A DNA stretch of 64,000 bases, taken from assembly GCA_031292625.1 (NCBI GenBank), contig JARLGU010000041.1:1-64000 (forward strand), in the 5' to 3' direction. Shown one piece after another: positions 33,066 through 42,669 of the stretch. Within the stretch, counting starts at the first letter, position 1; every line of letters starts with the position of its first letter. The notes under the pieces are model-generated. The model worked only from the letters and a program-made list of their open reading frames with translations. It searched no databases and had not been told where the DNA came from. The stretch is from Capsulimonadaceae bacterium (GTDB lineage Bacteria > Armatimonadota > Armatimonadia > Armatimonadales > Capsulimonadaceae). The position numbers were made by a program, and so were the translations under genes.

Positions 33066-35150
33066 ATGGTGCATTCCGATCCCGAATTTGCAAAGGCGTG
33101 GCTAATTCCGGCGTTGCCGCTGTTGGGCTTTTTGTTCAATGGTCTCGCGGGAGGCCTCGTAACGAAGCGTGTCGCCGGTGCTGTGGCGACGGCCGCCGTG
33201 TTTGGATCTTTCGCGCTCGGCTTGATGCTGTTTGGGCAGCTTTCGGGCGATCCAACGGCGCATATTAACACGCTGGCTCCGTGGTTCGTGGTCCCCGGCT
33301 TTAACGGAGCGGCCCCGCTGGTCGTCAATTATGAGATCCTGATCGACCATCTTTCGCTGCTGATGATCTTAATCATCACGGGCGTCGGCGGGTTGATCCA
33401 TCTTTATTCGACTGGCTATATGGCGGCCGATAAGGGCTACACGCGCTTCTTTAGCTACCTCAACCTGTTCATCTTCTTCATGCTGCTGCTCGTCATGGGC
33501 AACAATATGGTCTTGATGTTCGTAGGGTGGGAAGGCGTTGGACTTTGCTCGTACCTGCTGATCGGGTTCTGGTACGAAAAGGAGTCTGCTGCCGCGGCGG
33601 CGCTCAAGGCGATGGTCGTCAATCGGATCGGCGATGTCGGCGTGCTGATCGGCATGTTCCTGGCATTCTGGTATTTCAAGACACTGGACTTCCACAATGT
33701 CAGCGGCACGGGATTACTCGATCTCGCCGCCAATAGCCATGTTGCGGCCGCGATTACGGCGACGCCCGCGATCGGCGCGGCGGTCACGCTGATGACGCTG
33801 GCAATTTTCTGGGGCTGCACGGGCAAGTCCGCGCAAATTCCGCTTTATACTTGGCTGCCGGACGCCATGGAAGGTCCGACGCCGGTTTCTGCTCTCATCC
33901 ATGCAGCAACGATGGTCACGGCTGGCGTTTACCTGGTAAGCCGGATGCACTCGCTCTTTGAGCTATCGACGCTCACGATGACGGTCATTTGCGTAATCGG
34001 CATGGCGACGGCGTTGTTGGCGGCGTCGATTGGTCTCGTGCAAAACGACATAAAGCGTGTGCTGGCGTACTCGACGTGCTCGCAACTCGGCTATATGTTC
34101 GCGGCCTGCGGGGCAGGAGCGTTCACGGCCGGTATGTTCCACGTTACGACGCACGCGTTTTTCAAGGCCTGCCTCTTCCTTGGCTCGGGCGCGGTTATCC
34201 ATGCGATGGAGCACGCGATGCACGAGCGCCATGAAACTGCGCATCGCGATGAGAGTGATGCGCCAGCCGCCGCCGGCGGTCCGGATCCGGACGATCCGCA
34301 GGATATGCGGAATATGGGCGGACTCAAGGGGAAGCTTCCGTTGACGCATGCTACGATGCTGCTTTCGACCGCGGCGATTGCGGGCATCCCGCTGTTTTCG
34401 GGCTTCTTCTCGAAGGACGAGATCCTGTACCAGGTTGCTCGACACCATTGGTCGCTTTGGTTTGTCGGAGTCGTCACGGCCGCGATGACGGCGTTCTACA
34501 TGATGCGGCTCATGTATAAGACATTTTATGGCAGTCCCAAGAGCGAGGATGCTCAACATACGCACGAAGCGACGCCATCGATGACGTTGCCGCTGGTGAT
34601 CCTCGGTTTCTTGGCAACCTTCGCAGGCGTGCTGGCTTTGCCAAGCATTGCGGGTTTCCCGAAGCTACCGAATTTCTTTGAGAAGTTTCTGGAACCGGCC
34701 GCTGCGCCTACCAACCCGGGAACGCTGCTTGCGCCGCATGAGCCCAGCCAGATTGTGCTGCTGGCAATTTCCGCGTTCGTTGCGCTGGGAGGCGTCGCCT
34801 ATGCGTATTACGCTTACAAGGCGAAGGATGGCCGCGATCTTCTGATCGCGCCGGAAGAGAAGCAGCACGCAACGGTTTACGAATGGGCTCTGCATAAATG
34901 GTATGTCGACGAGCTCTATTACAACATCACCACCGTGCCCGGACGCTGGATTGCCGATCATTTGTATCGCGTGTTCGATTTGCGGATCGTGGATGGGGCG
35001 GTGAATGGAGTAGGGTGGCTCGCGAGCCAGGCGGGAGCGCTTTTCCGGACGGGCCAGACGGGATACGTTCGCAACTACGCATTCACTATGCTGATTGGCG
35101 CCTTAATCGTCGTCATCGCAGTGCTTGCCGGTTTCCGGTCGATCTTCTAG
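33066..35150 (+). CDS. nuoL: NADH-quinone oxidoreductase subunit L
   Basis: 694 residues, about 16 membrane helices including the long lateral helix at the C-terminus; an antiporter-like proton-pumping subunit. IFWGCTGKSAQIPLYTWLPD and ATMVTAGVYLVSRMHSL are diagnostic. A His- and Asp-rich loop near residues 380-415 (MHERHETAHRDESDAP, GGPDPDDPQD) is longer than in many homologues. Confidence 0.95.
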   Translation: MVHSDPEFAKAWLIPALPLLGFLFNGLAGGLVTKRVAGAVATAAVFGSFALGLMLFGQLSGDPTAHINTLAPWFVVPGFNGAAPLVVNYEILIDHLSLLMILIITGVGGLIHLYSTGYMAADKGYTRFFSYLNLFIFFMLLLVMGNNMVLMFVGWEGVGLCSYLLIGFWYEKESAAAAALKAMVVNRIGDVGVLIGMFLAFWYFKTLDFHNVSGTGLLDLAANSHVAAAITATPAIGAAVTLMTLAIFWGCTGKSAQIPLYTWLPDAMEGPTPVSALIHAATMVTAGVYLVSRMHSLFELSTLTMTVICVIGMATALLAASIGLVQNDIKRVLAYSTCSQLGYMFAACGAGAFTAGMFHVTTHAFFKACLFLGSGAVIHAMEHAMHERHETAHRDESDAPAAAGGPDPDDPQDMRNMGGLKGKLPLTHATMLLSTAAIAGIPLFSGFFSKDEILYQVARHHWSLWFVGVVTAAMTAFYMMRLMYKTFYGSPKSEDAQHTHEATPSMTLPLVILGFLATFAGVLALPSIAGFPKLPNFFEKFLEPAAAPTNPGTLLAPHEPSQIVLLAISAFVALGGVAYAYYAYKAKDGRDLLIAPEEKQHATVYEWALHKWYVDELYYNITTVPGRWIADHLYRVFDLRIVDGAVNGVGWLASQAGALFRTGQTGYVRNYAFTMLIGALIVVIAVLAGFRSIF

Positions 35151-35223
35151 GGGCAACAGGGTGGTGCAGACGATTTGACTGCGTTTCCTGGGTGTATTAG
35201 CGTTCTGAGATTAACAATAAGCT

Positions 35224-36912
35224 ATGAGTGAACATCTTCTATCGATCGTTACGTGGCTGCCGCTTCTGGGAGGGTTTATCCTATTAGCGCTCCCTTATGA
35301 AAGCAAACTGCTGCATGCGCGGTTTGCGCTGGGCGTCACTCTGCTGACCCTGCTCGTATCGATTCCGCTGCTAACCGGCTTCCATGCGGCTATACCGTCG
35401 CCCTCATCGGCTTCGAGCGGTCAGTTCAGCTTTATCGAGACGCTTACAGGTTGGGGGATACCGCAGCTTGGCGTGAACTATATCCTGGGCGTGGATGGCA
35501 TCTCGCTGCTGATGGTCTTGATGACGACGGCGATCTTTCCGTTTGTGGTAGGGGCATCGTTCAAAGGGATCAAGGATCGGACGAAGATGTTCTTCTTCCT
35601 GATCCTGTTGGTGGAAACCGCCATCCTTGGAGTCTTCGACTCCTTGAACCTGGTCCTGTTCTACATCTTCTATGAGGCGATGTTGATTCCGCTTTATTTC
35701 CTGGTCGGTGTTTGGGGCGGACCGAAGCGGATACAGGCCACGATGAAGTTTTTCTTGTACACGATGGTAGGCTCCATGCTCATGCTAGTGTCCATCTTGT
35801 ACACGTATGTTCTGGTCCATACTTTCGACTTTGTCCAGGTTCAGCAACTTCTCCCGCAGGCCTTTGATGCCATGGCTAATCATACTGGCGTGGCTCATGC
35901 GCATTTGGTCGAGGTTCTATTGTTCCTTGGCTTCTTCGCCGCGTTCGCGGTGAAGTCGCCTGTTTGGCCGCTGCACTCGTGGGTGCCTGACGCGTATGCG
36001 GAGGCTCCGACCGGAGTGACCATCGTCCTGGTCGCGCTCAAGATGGGCTTGTACGGCTTCATCCGATTTAACGTATCGCTTTTCCCTACAGCGACTGCCG
36101 AGCTCGCTCCGATCGCCGTCGTCCTGGGCGTGATCGGGGTGATTTACGCCGCCCTTGTCGCGGCGGCGCAGACGGATCTCAAGCGATTGGCGGCGTATTC
36201 GTCAATTTCTCATATCGGCGTGATCGTGGTCGCCATCTTTGCGTTGACGGCTGCTGGATGGACGGGAGCGGTCATCCAGATGGTGAGCCATACGTTCACG
36301 ATGGGAGCGCTGTTCATCCTAATTGGCTATCTTTACGAACGACGCGGCACTTACGACATATCGTCGTATGGCGGCGTCTGGAAAGTCATGCCGTACTTTT
36401 CCGTTGTGTTCTTGATCGCGACGCTGTCGGCGATTGCTCTTCCGGGGACGGCCGGGTTTTACGGCGAGTTTTTGATGCTGGTCGGATCGTTCCAGACTTA
36501 TCCTTGGGCTGCGGCGATCGCAACCACTGCAGCGATCTGGTCAGCGGTGTATATGCTGTGGATGTTTAAGCGCGTGATGCACGGCAAGATCAATAAGCCG
36601 GAAGTCGAAGCGTTTACGGATCTATCCGTTACGGAAAAGTGGGCGCTGGTTCCGCTGGTCGCGATCATTCTCTGGATCGGCATCTACCCGATCCCGTTGG
36701 TTCACGTCCTGAACGGCCCGGCTGAGTTGGCGGCATCGACTGTCGTTCCCGCGCGTACGGTCCCGAACGCCTCGACAGGCACCGTGCTAGCAATACTCGG
36801 CCGGACTTTCATACCCGATCGCCGGGATTCGCGGGATCTAACCTATCTGCCGTACGATAAGTATTTTGCGTTTACAAACGCCGTCACAGGCTCAAAGACG
36901 CCGGGAGAATAG
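35224..36912 (+). CDS. nuoM: NADH-quinone oxidoreductase subunit M
   Basis: 562 residues, about 14 membrane helices, antiporter-like. The conserved helix-5 Glu lies in LFYIFYEAMLIPLYFLVGVW, the broken-helix Lys in FAAFAVKSPVWPLHSWVPDA. It follows nuoL by 73 bases and precedes nuoN by 42. Confidence 0.95.
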   Translation: MSEHLLSIVTWLPLLGGFILLALPYESKLLHARFALGVTLLTLLVSIPLLTGFHAAIPSPSSASSGQFSFIETLTGWGIPQLGVNYILGVDGISLLMVLMTTAIFPFVVGASFKGIKDRTKMFFFLILLVETAILGVFDSLNLVLFYIFYEAMLIPLYFLVGVWGGPKRIQATMKFFLYTMVGSMLMLVSILYTYVLVHTFDFVQVQQLLPQAFDAMANHTGVAHAHLVEVLLFLGFFAAFAVKSPVWPLHSWVPDAYAEAPTGVTIVLVALKMGLYGFIRFNVSLFPTATAELAPIAVVLGVIGVIYAALVAAAQTDLKRLAAYSSISHIGVIVVAIFALTAAGWTGAVIQMVSHTFTMGALFILIGYLYERRGTYDISSYGGVWKVMPYFSVVFLIATLSAIALPGTAGFYGEFLMLVGSFQTYPWAAAIATTAAIWSAVYMLWMFKRVMHGKINKPEVEAFTDLSVTEKWALVPLVAIILWIGIYPIPLVHVLNGPAELAASTVVPARTVPNASTGTVLAILGRTFIPDRRDSRDLTYLPYDKYFAFTNAVTGSKTPGE

Positions 36913-36954
36913 CGCCGCGCGTCCATTGACGCGTGAGACGAAAAGTGACTTAGC

Positions 36955-38583
36955 ATGCTCAACTTGACTGACTATCTTTCCATAGCCCCATTTCTCGTAA
37001 TCGCTCTGACCGGGGCGGCCGTCCTGTTATTCGACCTGGTCTTCCCGAAGAACAAGAATTTGCTCATTGGAACCAGCCTGCTCGGAATCGTCGGCGCTGC
37101 GTTCTTGACCGGCCGGCTCTGGTTTCAGTATGCCGAGGGGTTTTCATTTACGGTTTCAGGTGATCGCTTTGCATTGCTGTTTGAGTACGTCCTTCTGATT
37201 ATCGCCGGCCTGTCTGTTCTGCTATCGGATAGGTACCTGCAGCTCAAAAACATCAACCATGGCGAGTACTATGCGCTGCTCCTTTTCTCGACAAGCGGCG
37301 CCATGTTGATGGCGAGCGCCAAGGAGCTGATCCTGATCTTCGTCGGTCTGGAGATCTTATCGATCGCGTTGTACATTCTGGCGGGCTTTGCGCGGACAGA
37401 GGAAAAGTCCGAAGAGGCGGCCATTAAGTATTTGTTGCTAGGCGCTTTTTCGTCGGCGTTCTTCTTGTACGGCATAGCGCTGATTTACGGTGGAACGGGC
37501 TTGCTGACCGGATTGCATGGGCAGCCGGCGCCGACGACGCAGTTGGACCATATTGCGTCGATCGTGATGCTGCACGGCTTCAACGCATACGTCGTGGCCG
37601 GGATTGCATTGCTGTTCGTGGGGCTGTTTTTCAAGGCTGCGATCGTGCCGTTTCATGTCTGGAGCCCCGATGTCTATCAGGGCGCTCCAACATGCGTGAC
37701 GGCATTCATGTCGGCAGCCGTGAAAGCCGCGGCCTTCGCCGTGCTCATCCGGATTACGGAAACATTTCTGCAGATTGATCCTTCGGAATTTGGTGTTACG
37801 TCCGACGTGGCGCGACAGCTCGCACTTGCACATCACGTAATTACCGGCGTGCTCTGGGCATTTGCGGCGATTACGATGATTGTCGGCAATGTTGTCGCGC
37901 TGTGGCAAACCGACATCAAGCGTATGTTGGCGTATTCGAGCGTCGCGCACGCCGGCTATATTCTGGTCGGCGTACTTGCGTCTAACGACCAGGGCCGTTC
38001 GGCGGTTCTCTTCTATGCGCTCATCTATGCCATCATGAACTTGGGCGCGTTTGGGATCGTCATGCTCCTGTCCGACGAAAAGCAGGAGCGCAGCCGGATC
38101 GACGACTTTAAGGGGCTTGCGTATAAGCATCCCTTTACGGCCGTCTTGATGAGCATCTTTATGTTCTCGCTTGCCGGAATCCCGCCGGCTGCTGGCTTCT
38201 TTGCCAAGCTTTACCTGTTTTCGGCCGCTGTTCAGGCAGGCGACCCCGGCATCGCGGTGCTCGGATTGCTGGCAAGCGTCGTGGGCGTATATTACTACCT
38301 GATGGTTGTTGTCAAGATGTGGATGGTCCCCGAAGACAGGGACATCACCACCTTGACATGGTCCTGGGGCAGCCGCGTGGCGGTCTTGATCTGTGCGTCG
38401 GCTACGCTGCTGCTTTTTCTCTTCGCGAGCCCGGTTATTTCGACGTTCAGCGGGAGCGATGTAACCGTTTCGGCGGATGACTACTCGGCGGCATCCGCTG
38501 CGCCAGTCGAGCCGGTCGCGCCGCCGAAGGCGCTCGCCGTTCAGCCGCACGTTATCGGCGCTACAGCCATCGCGCAGCGCTAG
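36955..38583 (+). CDS. nuoN: NADH-quinone oxidoreductase subunit N
   Basis: 542 residues, about 14 membrane helices, the third antiporter-like subunit. ILIFVGLEILSIALYILAGF carries the helix-5 Glu and FKAAIVPFHVWSPDVYQGAP the conserved Lys. The last 40 residues are Ala/Val-rich and variable. Closes the nuo operon; the next gene starts 21 bases on. Confidence 0.95.
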   Translation: MLNLTDYLSIAPFLVIALTGAAVLLFDLVFPKNKNLLIGTSLLGIVGAAFLTGRLWFQYAEGFSFTVSGDRFALLFEYVLLIIAGLSVLLSDRYLQLKNINHGEYYALLLFSTSGAMLMASAKELILIFVGLEILSIALYILAGFARTEEKSEEAAIKYLLLGAFSSAFFLYGIALIYGGTGLLTGLHGQPAPTTQLDHIASIVMLHGFNAYVVAGIALLFVGLFFKAAIVPFHVWSPDVYQGAPTCVTAFMSAAVKAAAFAVLIRITETFLQIDPSEFGVTSDVARQLALAHHVITGVLWAFAAITMIVGNVVALWQTDIKRMLAYSSVAHAGYILVGVLASNDQGRSAVLFYALIYAIMNLGAFGIVMLLSDEKQERSRIDDFKGLAYKHPFTAVLMSIFMFSLAGIPPAAGFFAKLYLFSAAVQAGDPGIAVLGLLASVVGVYYYLMVVVKMWMVPEDRDITTLTWSWGSRVAVLICASATLLLFLFASPVISTFSGSDVTVSADDYSAASAAPVEPVAPPKALAVQPHVIGATAIAQR

Positions 38584-38604
38584 TTGTTGAGAGAAGGTTT
38601 TCCG

Positions 38605-39585
38605 ATGAAGGTACGCCTTGACGAATCTCATGCGGCCGTTGTGTTTGCGCTTTTGGCGACGCTCTTAATCTGCTCCTCATCGGTCGCCGCCGATGCCGCC
38701 GAGGCTTCTCCTGCAGAAGCGCCGGCGTCGGTTCCACTAGCTGCCGCGCAACCCATTCCTGTCGATAACCGGCTTCGGTACCCAGTATCGCTGGATTCCG
38801 GGCACTGGGATGCGCTGAAGACCGATACCTGGAGCCTGCCGCCGGATGTTCAGGCTGGCATTCAGGCACAGCTCGCAGGCAAACTTACGAGTACAGGCTC
38901 ATGTCTCGTCGTGGACAGGGACGCCATGCCCTCTCGTGGTGGATCTGACAAGCCGACCGCAGGCGTGATCGGGACCGGCGGGTTTGTCGTTGCTACAAAT
39001 GTGGTATCGTTTCGCGCAACGGGCGGCGGCAACACGGGCGTCGATCTCGGCCTCGTTAAGGTGGGGCAAAAGAAGGACACTACGGCGGTTACGCTGAGCC
39101 TGCGTATTGTGGATGCGCAAACCGGGCAAACAATCGACTCGGGCACCGTGACCGGAACCTACATTTCCCATTACTCGCCCAATTCGCCGGGGCTGAAGGG
39201 AACCAGCTTCGGGATGCTGGAGTTTTCGACAAGTCCGCAGGGACTCGCGCTTGACAAAGCGCTGGACATGGTTGCCGCTCGCGTCGTGATGCGCTTGATG
39301 AAGGAACCGTGGATCGCGCTTGTCGCAGCGCAAGACAAGAATACCGGCCGCATTATTATCAATGCCGGGGACCTTGCCGGCGTCCAGCCCGGCTTAATAC
39401 TCGATGTTCTCCGTGCGAGTCAACCGGTGATCGACCCTTTAACGGGCCGTAAGATATCGGATGGCGATCAGGTGAAGGTGGGCAGGATCAAGATCGCACG
39501 CGTCGACCACTACGCTGCGTACGCTGACGTTGTTGACGGCAAGGACTTCCAGCCGCGCGATCTCGTCGAACCCGCGGCGCAATAG
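38605..39585 (+). CDS. Secreted CsgG-like lipoprotein/assembly-type protein
   Basis: About 326 residues. An N-terminal signal peptide (VVFALLATLLICSSSVAADA) is followed by an Ala/Pro linker. The core (VDLGLVKVGQKKDTTAVTL, LRIVDAQTGQTIDSGTVTG, LDMVAARVVMRL) resembles the CsgG/HfaB periplasmic alpha/beta domain. ATG 38605 follows GAGAGAAGG. It probably shares the nuo transcript's tail but has no evident role in complex I. Resemblance is moderate. Confidence 0.6.
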   Translation: MKVRLDESHAAVVFALLATLLICSSSVAADAAEASPAEAPASVPLAAAQPIPVDNRLRYPVSLDSGHWDALKTDTWSLPPDVQAGIQAQLAGKLTSTGSCLVVDRDAMPSRGGSDKPTAGVIGTGGFVVATNVVSFRATGGGNTGVDLGLVKVGQKKDTTAVTLSLRIVDAQTGQTIDSGTVTGTYISHYSPNSPGLKGTSFGMLEFSTSPQGLALDKALDMVAARVVMRLMKEPWIALVAAQDKNTGRIIINAGDLAGVQPGLILDVLRASQPVIDPLTGRKISDGDQVKVGRIKIARVDHYAAYADVVDGKDFQPRDLVEPAAQ

Positions 39586-39742
39586 GGTGGCCTAACCGCA
39601 CGCTTTTCTGCCTCGCTCCTCCCAAATCCTGCAGCCTTTGGCGCGATGGCCGACGCGTTGTTCGAACCTCAATAAAACGCCTTCCGCCCCTTTAGGAAAA
39701 AGTGTCATGAGGCAATGGAGCGGCCGGAACCTCTTTTTCTCT

Positions 39743-40975
39743 TCAGATAAACTCCAGGTTGTCGTATTTGCCCCCGAGGACCCTCTCGCTGTCTGCCCCC
39801 ATCCATCGGTCGAGCACGGTCGCATACACGGATCGGAAATCCGTTGTAAACTTTAAGTCTCCCTGGTCGAGGTCCGTCAAGCTTGGATAGGCGCCGTAAA
39901 GTCCTCCCTTGACCCCGCCGCCGACGACGATCATCTCGCTCGCTGTGCCGTGGTCGGTGCCAAGACTGGCGTTCTCGTTGACCCTGCGACCAAATTCCGA
40001 AAAAGTGACGAGGGCCACTTTGTCCGCGAAACCCATTTGGCTTAGATCGTCCATAAACGATTTCACGGCGTCCCCGTATTCTCGCAACAGGTCGGGCTGC
40101 CTGCGCGATTGCTGGTTGTGCGTATCGAAGCCCCCGTAGGAGACATAGTAGACGCGCGTACCTAAATTGGCATTGATGAGCATTGCGATCTGTTGGAGGC
40201 TTTGCGAAAGACTCCCGCGGCCGTACTTGATCGTGGATTTGTACATCGCGACGCCGGCATGGATGCGATCCGCGCTGTCGTATAGTTCAGCCGCCGTTTG
40301 CTTGATGTAAGCGCCGTTGGGCGCAGTGCTATCGGCGAGCTGGATCTGGCGGAGCGCGGCCTGTCTGGCTTGCCCCTGGGCGTTGCCCGGGAAGATTACG
40401 CCGAAGTTTGCCAATCCCTGAATGGACGGCACTGCGGCATGGGCGCTTTCGATTGCCAGATTCTCCTCGCCGCCGATATTGATCCCGGTCAGTGATGATG
40501 CGCGTCCATTGCGTATCGCGTCAAGGTATTTGCCGACCCAGCCTTCGGTCTCGATCTTGTCCGGCGCGGCGGTTTGCCAGATCTCCATGGATCGGAAGTG
40601 TGAGCGGTTCGGGTTCGGGTAGCCGACACCCTGGACGATCGCGACCTGCTTTTGGTCCCAAAGCGCCTTCAGCGACGTCATGGCGGGATTCAGGCCAATG
40701 CTATCGGAGAGCGCAAGAACCTGGTTGTCTGGGATTCCAATCGTCGGCCGGGCTTTGTAATAAGCGGCGTCAGCGTATGGAATGACCGTATTCAGACCGT
40801 CGTTGCCGCCGGACAGCTGGACGACTACAAGGATCCGGTCCTGCGGGACATCCTTATGAAAGCCCATTGCCGCGCCGCCGTCCGCCCAAACCATTTTGGA
40901 CAGCCATGGCGGGACGGCAAGTCCCACCGCAACGACAGCGCTTCTTCGCAAAAGATCACGTCTCGAGACTTCCAT
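39743..40975 (-). CDS. DUF1501 protein with twin-arginine signal
   Basis: 410 residues. MEVSRRDLLRRSAVVAVGLA is a Tat signal. LVVVQLSGGNDGLNTVIPYA, VYYVSYGGFDTHNQQ and FSEFGRRVNENASLGTDHGT match DUF1501, a family related to sulfatases/alkaline phosphatases. It lies 41 bases downstream of the DUF1800 gene. The two families are almost always paired in bacteria; the pair's biochemical role is not established. ATG has GGAGAAGG upstream. Confidence 0.92.
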   Translation of the reverse strand: MEVSRRDLLRRSAVVAVGLAVPPWLSKMVWADGGAAMGFHKDVPQDRILVVVQLSGGNDGLNTVIPYADAAYYKARPTIGIPDNQVLALSDSIGLNPAMTSLKALWDQKQVAIVQGVGYPNPNRSHFRSMEIWQTAAPDKIETEGWVGKYLDAIRNGRASSLTGINIGGEENLAIESAHAAVPSIQGLANFGVIFPGNAQGQARQAALRQIQLADSTAPNGAYIKQTAAELYDSADRIHAGVAMYKSTIKYGRGSLSQSLQQIAMLINANLGTRVYYVSYGGFDTHNQQSRRQPDLLREYGDAVKSFMDDLSQMGFADKVALVTFSEFGRRVNENASLGTDHGTASEMIVVGGGVKGGLYGAYPSLTDLDQGDLKFTTDFRSVYATVLDRWMGADSERVLGGKYDNLEFI

Positions 40976-41016
40976 TGCCCTTCTCCAGTTCTTTCAAGGT
41001 CAAAGCAGGGGGCGTT

Positions 41017-42477
41017 TTACGCCATCTGATATTCCGGCGTGCCAAGGACCAGCGAGAAGACGCCGCTCAGGCGCGGACGCGGATCTGTTTCCGTCCTCGC
41101 ATACGCAACGAGGGCGTCATAAGACTGCCGTGAGACGGTAAGCGGTCCCATTCGGCGGAGAATCGTGTCGACAAGCGCGGCGGGATCGCCGCTTGCAGGA
41201 GCAAATGCCGCCGTCCGGCTTTGTGCTTGGGCGCCGGGAGCGTAAGGAAGCGCGCCAGCTAACGTATCAATGACCGCAGGCAGTTGGCTGATCGTGTTGG
41301 CAAATCGCGCCCTTGCCTGCAGGGTGTCGGTGCTGATCCACTTGCGTCCGCCGTCCCATCCCTTAACGGTTTCCGGCGCAAAGAGCTGCTGGCCCATTGA
41401 CCGCATGGCGTTGGTGAGCGCATTGAGACGAGCGAGCGGGCTAGGACCGCGCCGGCCTCTCGCGGCGGGATCCTCATCGTCGACGATCTGCTCAAGCGGA
41501 GGAGCAAAGAGATCCGTCAGACCGGCAACGCGGACGGCGCCTACAACGTAGTCCGCAGGCGACTTAAACAGTGCGAATTGGGCCTTGGGCGACCAAAAGG
41601 CGTCAGAGCGGAAAATGGTACTCACGACTTCGCGGATACTGTAGCCGCTCGCATAATAGACACGGACAAGTTCTCGAACGACATACTGGTCCGGATCTTC
41701 ATAGGCGAAGTAGCGAAACAGTTTCGTGCAAACATAAGCCGCCGTCGCAGGCAGCGAGACGAGAATGTCCACAATGTCGTCGCCGTTGAAATTGCCTGTT
41801 CGGCCCATGAATGTCTTCGTTGTATCGTCGTGTTGGTTGGGGTTGAAGTAGAACTTTTCGTCGCGCAGGTTCCATCCCGAGAAGGCGCGCGCGGACGCCT
41901 TGATGTCATCCTCGGTATAGTTTGGCTTGCCCGACGGATCGACACGGCCGCACGTGAAGAGCTCCATGAGCTCTCGCGCGTAGTTTTCGTTTGGATGGGC
42001 TCGGTAGTTCTGGTTTCCGTTGAGGTAGCGCAGCATTTCCGGGTCGCGCGATACGGCAAGGGCAAGCGTCCGGAAGTTTCCGAGAGCATGTGTGCGATAG
42101 AGTTGGTTCTGGCGGAGCATCAGAAGGCCATCGTCATCCTTGCTGGTAAAGTGATTGTGCCAAAATAGCACCATCTTCTCTTCCAATGGGCGTGGCGTGG
42201 TAAGCAATCGGTACGTCCACCACAGGCGAATCGCTTGAACGGGTATCTGGAGGTTTCCGCCTCGAATGCGCTCAGGCATCGTAATGAGCAGCCGCTCAAG
42301 CAGGGCATCGTCGTCGAAGTCAAACGGCGTGTTCTCGTAGTTGAGCACCTCGTTGGTCGCGGCTGCGCTGCCAATGCTCACGAAATGGGCGATTTGGTCA
42401 GGCGTGCCGCCAAAACCGGCGCGCCGCAACAGGTGCGCCGCATCCTCGACTTGCATTGACCGGGCAAGAGCCGCCAT
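41017..42477 (-). CDS. DUF1800 family protein
   Basis: 486 residues. DAAHLLRRAGFGGTPDQIAH, MVLFWHNHFTSK and NENYARELMELFTCG are the conserved DUF1800 blocks. No signal peptide is evident. ATG 42477 has GGGAGGCA about 5-8 bases upstream. It forms a two-gene operon with the DUF1501 gene. Function unknown; the pair is probably periplasmic or surface-associated. Confidence 0.92.
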   Translation of the reverse strand: MAALARSMQVEDAAHLLRRAGFGGTPDQIAHFVSIGSAAATNEVLNYENTPFDFDDDALLERLLITMPERIRGGNLQIPVQAIRLWWTYRLLTTPRPLEEKMVLFWHNHFTSKDDDGLLMLRQNQLYRTHALGNFRTLALAVSRDPEMLRYLNGNQNYRAHPNENYARELMELFTCGRVDPSGKPNYTEDDIKASARAFSGWNLRDEKFYFNPNQHDDTTKTFMGRTGNFNGDDIVDILVSLPATAAYVCTKLFRYFAYEDPDQYVVRELVRVYYASGYSIREVVSTIFRSDAFWSPKAQFALFKSPADYVVGAVRVAGLTDLFAPPLEQIVDDEDPAARGRRGPSPLARLNALTNAMRSMGQQLFAPETVKGWDGGRKWISTDTLQARARFANTISQLPAVIDTLAGALPYAPGAQAQSRTAAFAPASGDPAALVDTILRRMGPLTVSRQSYDALVAYARTETDPRPRLSGVFSLVLGTPEYQMA

Positions 42478-42669
42478 ACCTGCCTCCCGAATCCCTCAAC
42501 TCCGCGCGCAATGCCGGCCCCCGCCAGCCAGCGGTTTGTCAAGTGCGATAATAATGCTTAAGACGATGGCGGAGAGTGAATGTTCAATGAGAATTCGTCT
42601 TATCTAGGTTATACCCGATCTTACGCCAAGCGGTCCTCGATCGGCGGCCAACGCTAAGCGATGAGGGTG
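42478..42669. other. Short gap, no gene seen
   Basis: 192 bases between the polytopic membrane protein gene and the DUF1800 operon, both on the minus strand. A TTGACA on the minus strand near 42536-42541 and a TATAAC near 42608-42613 are possible promoter parts but do not pair at a normal distance. Confidence 0.3.

Noticed and set aside
37438-38631. 397-codon minus-strand frame inside nuoN
   Set aside because: Arg/His-rich antisense frame over a clear nuoN; shadow.
38605-39585. Fifteenth nuo-operon protein with a role in complex I
   Set aside because: It has a signal peptide and CsgG-like content, with no resemblance to known complex I accessory subunits; proximity alone is not enough.
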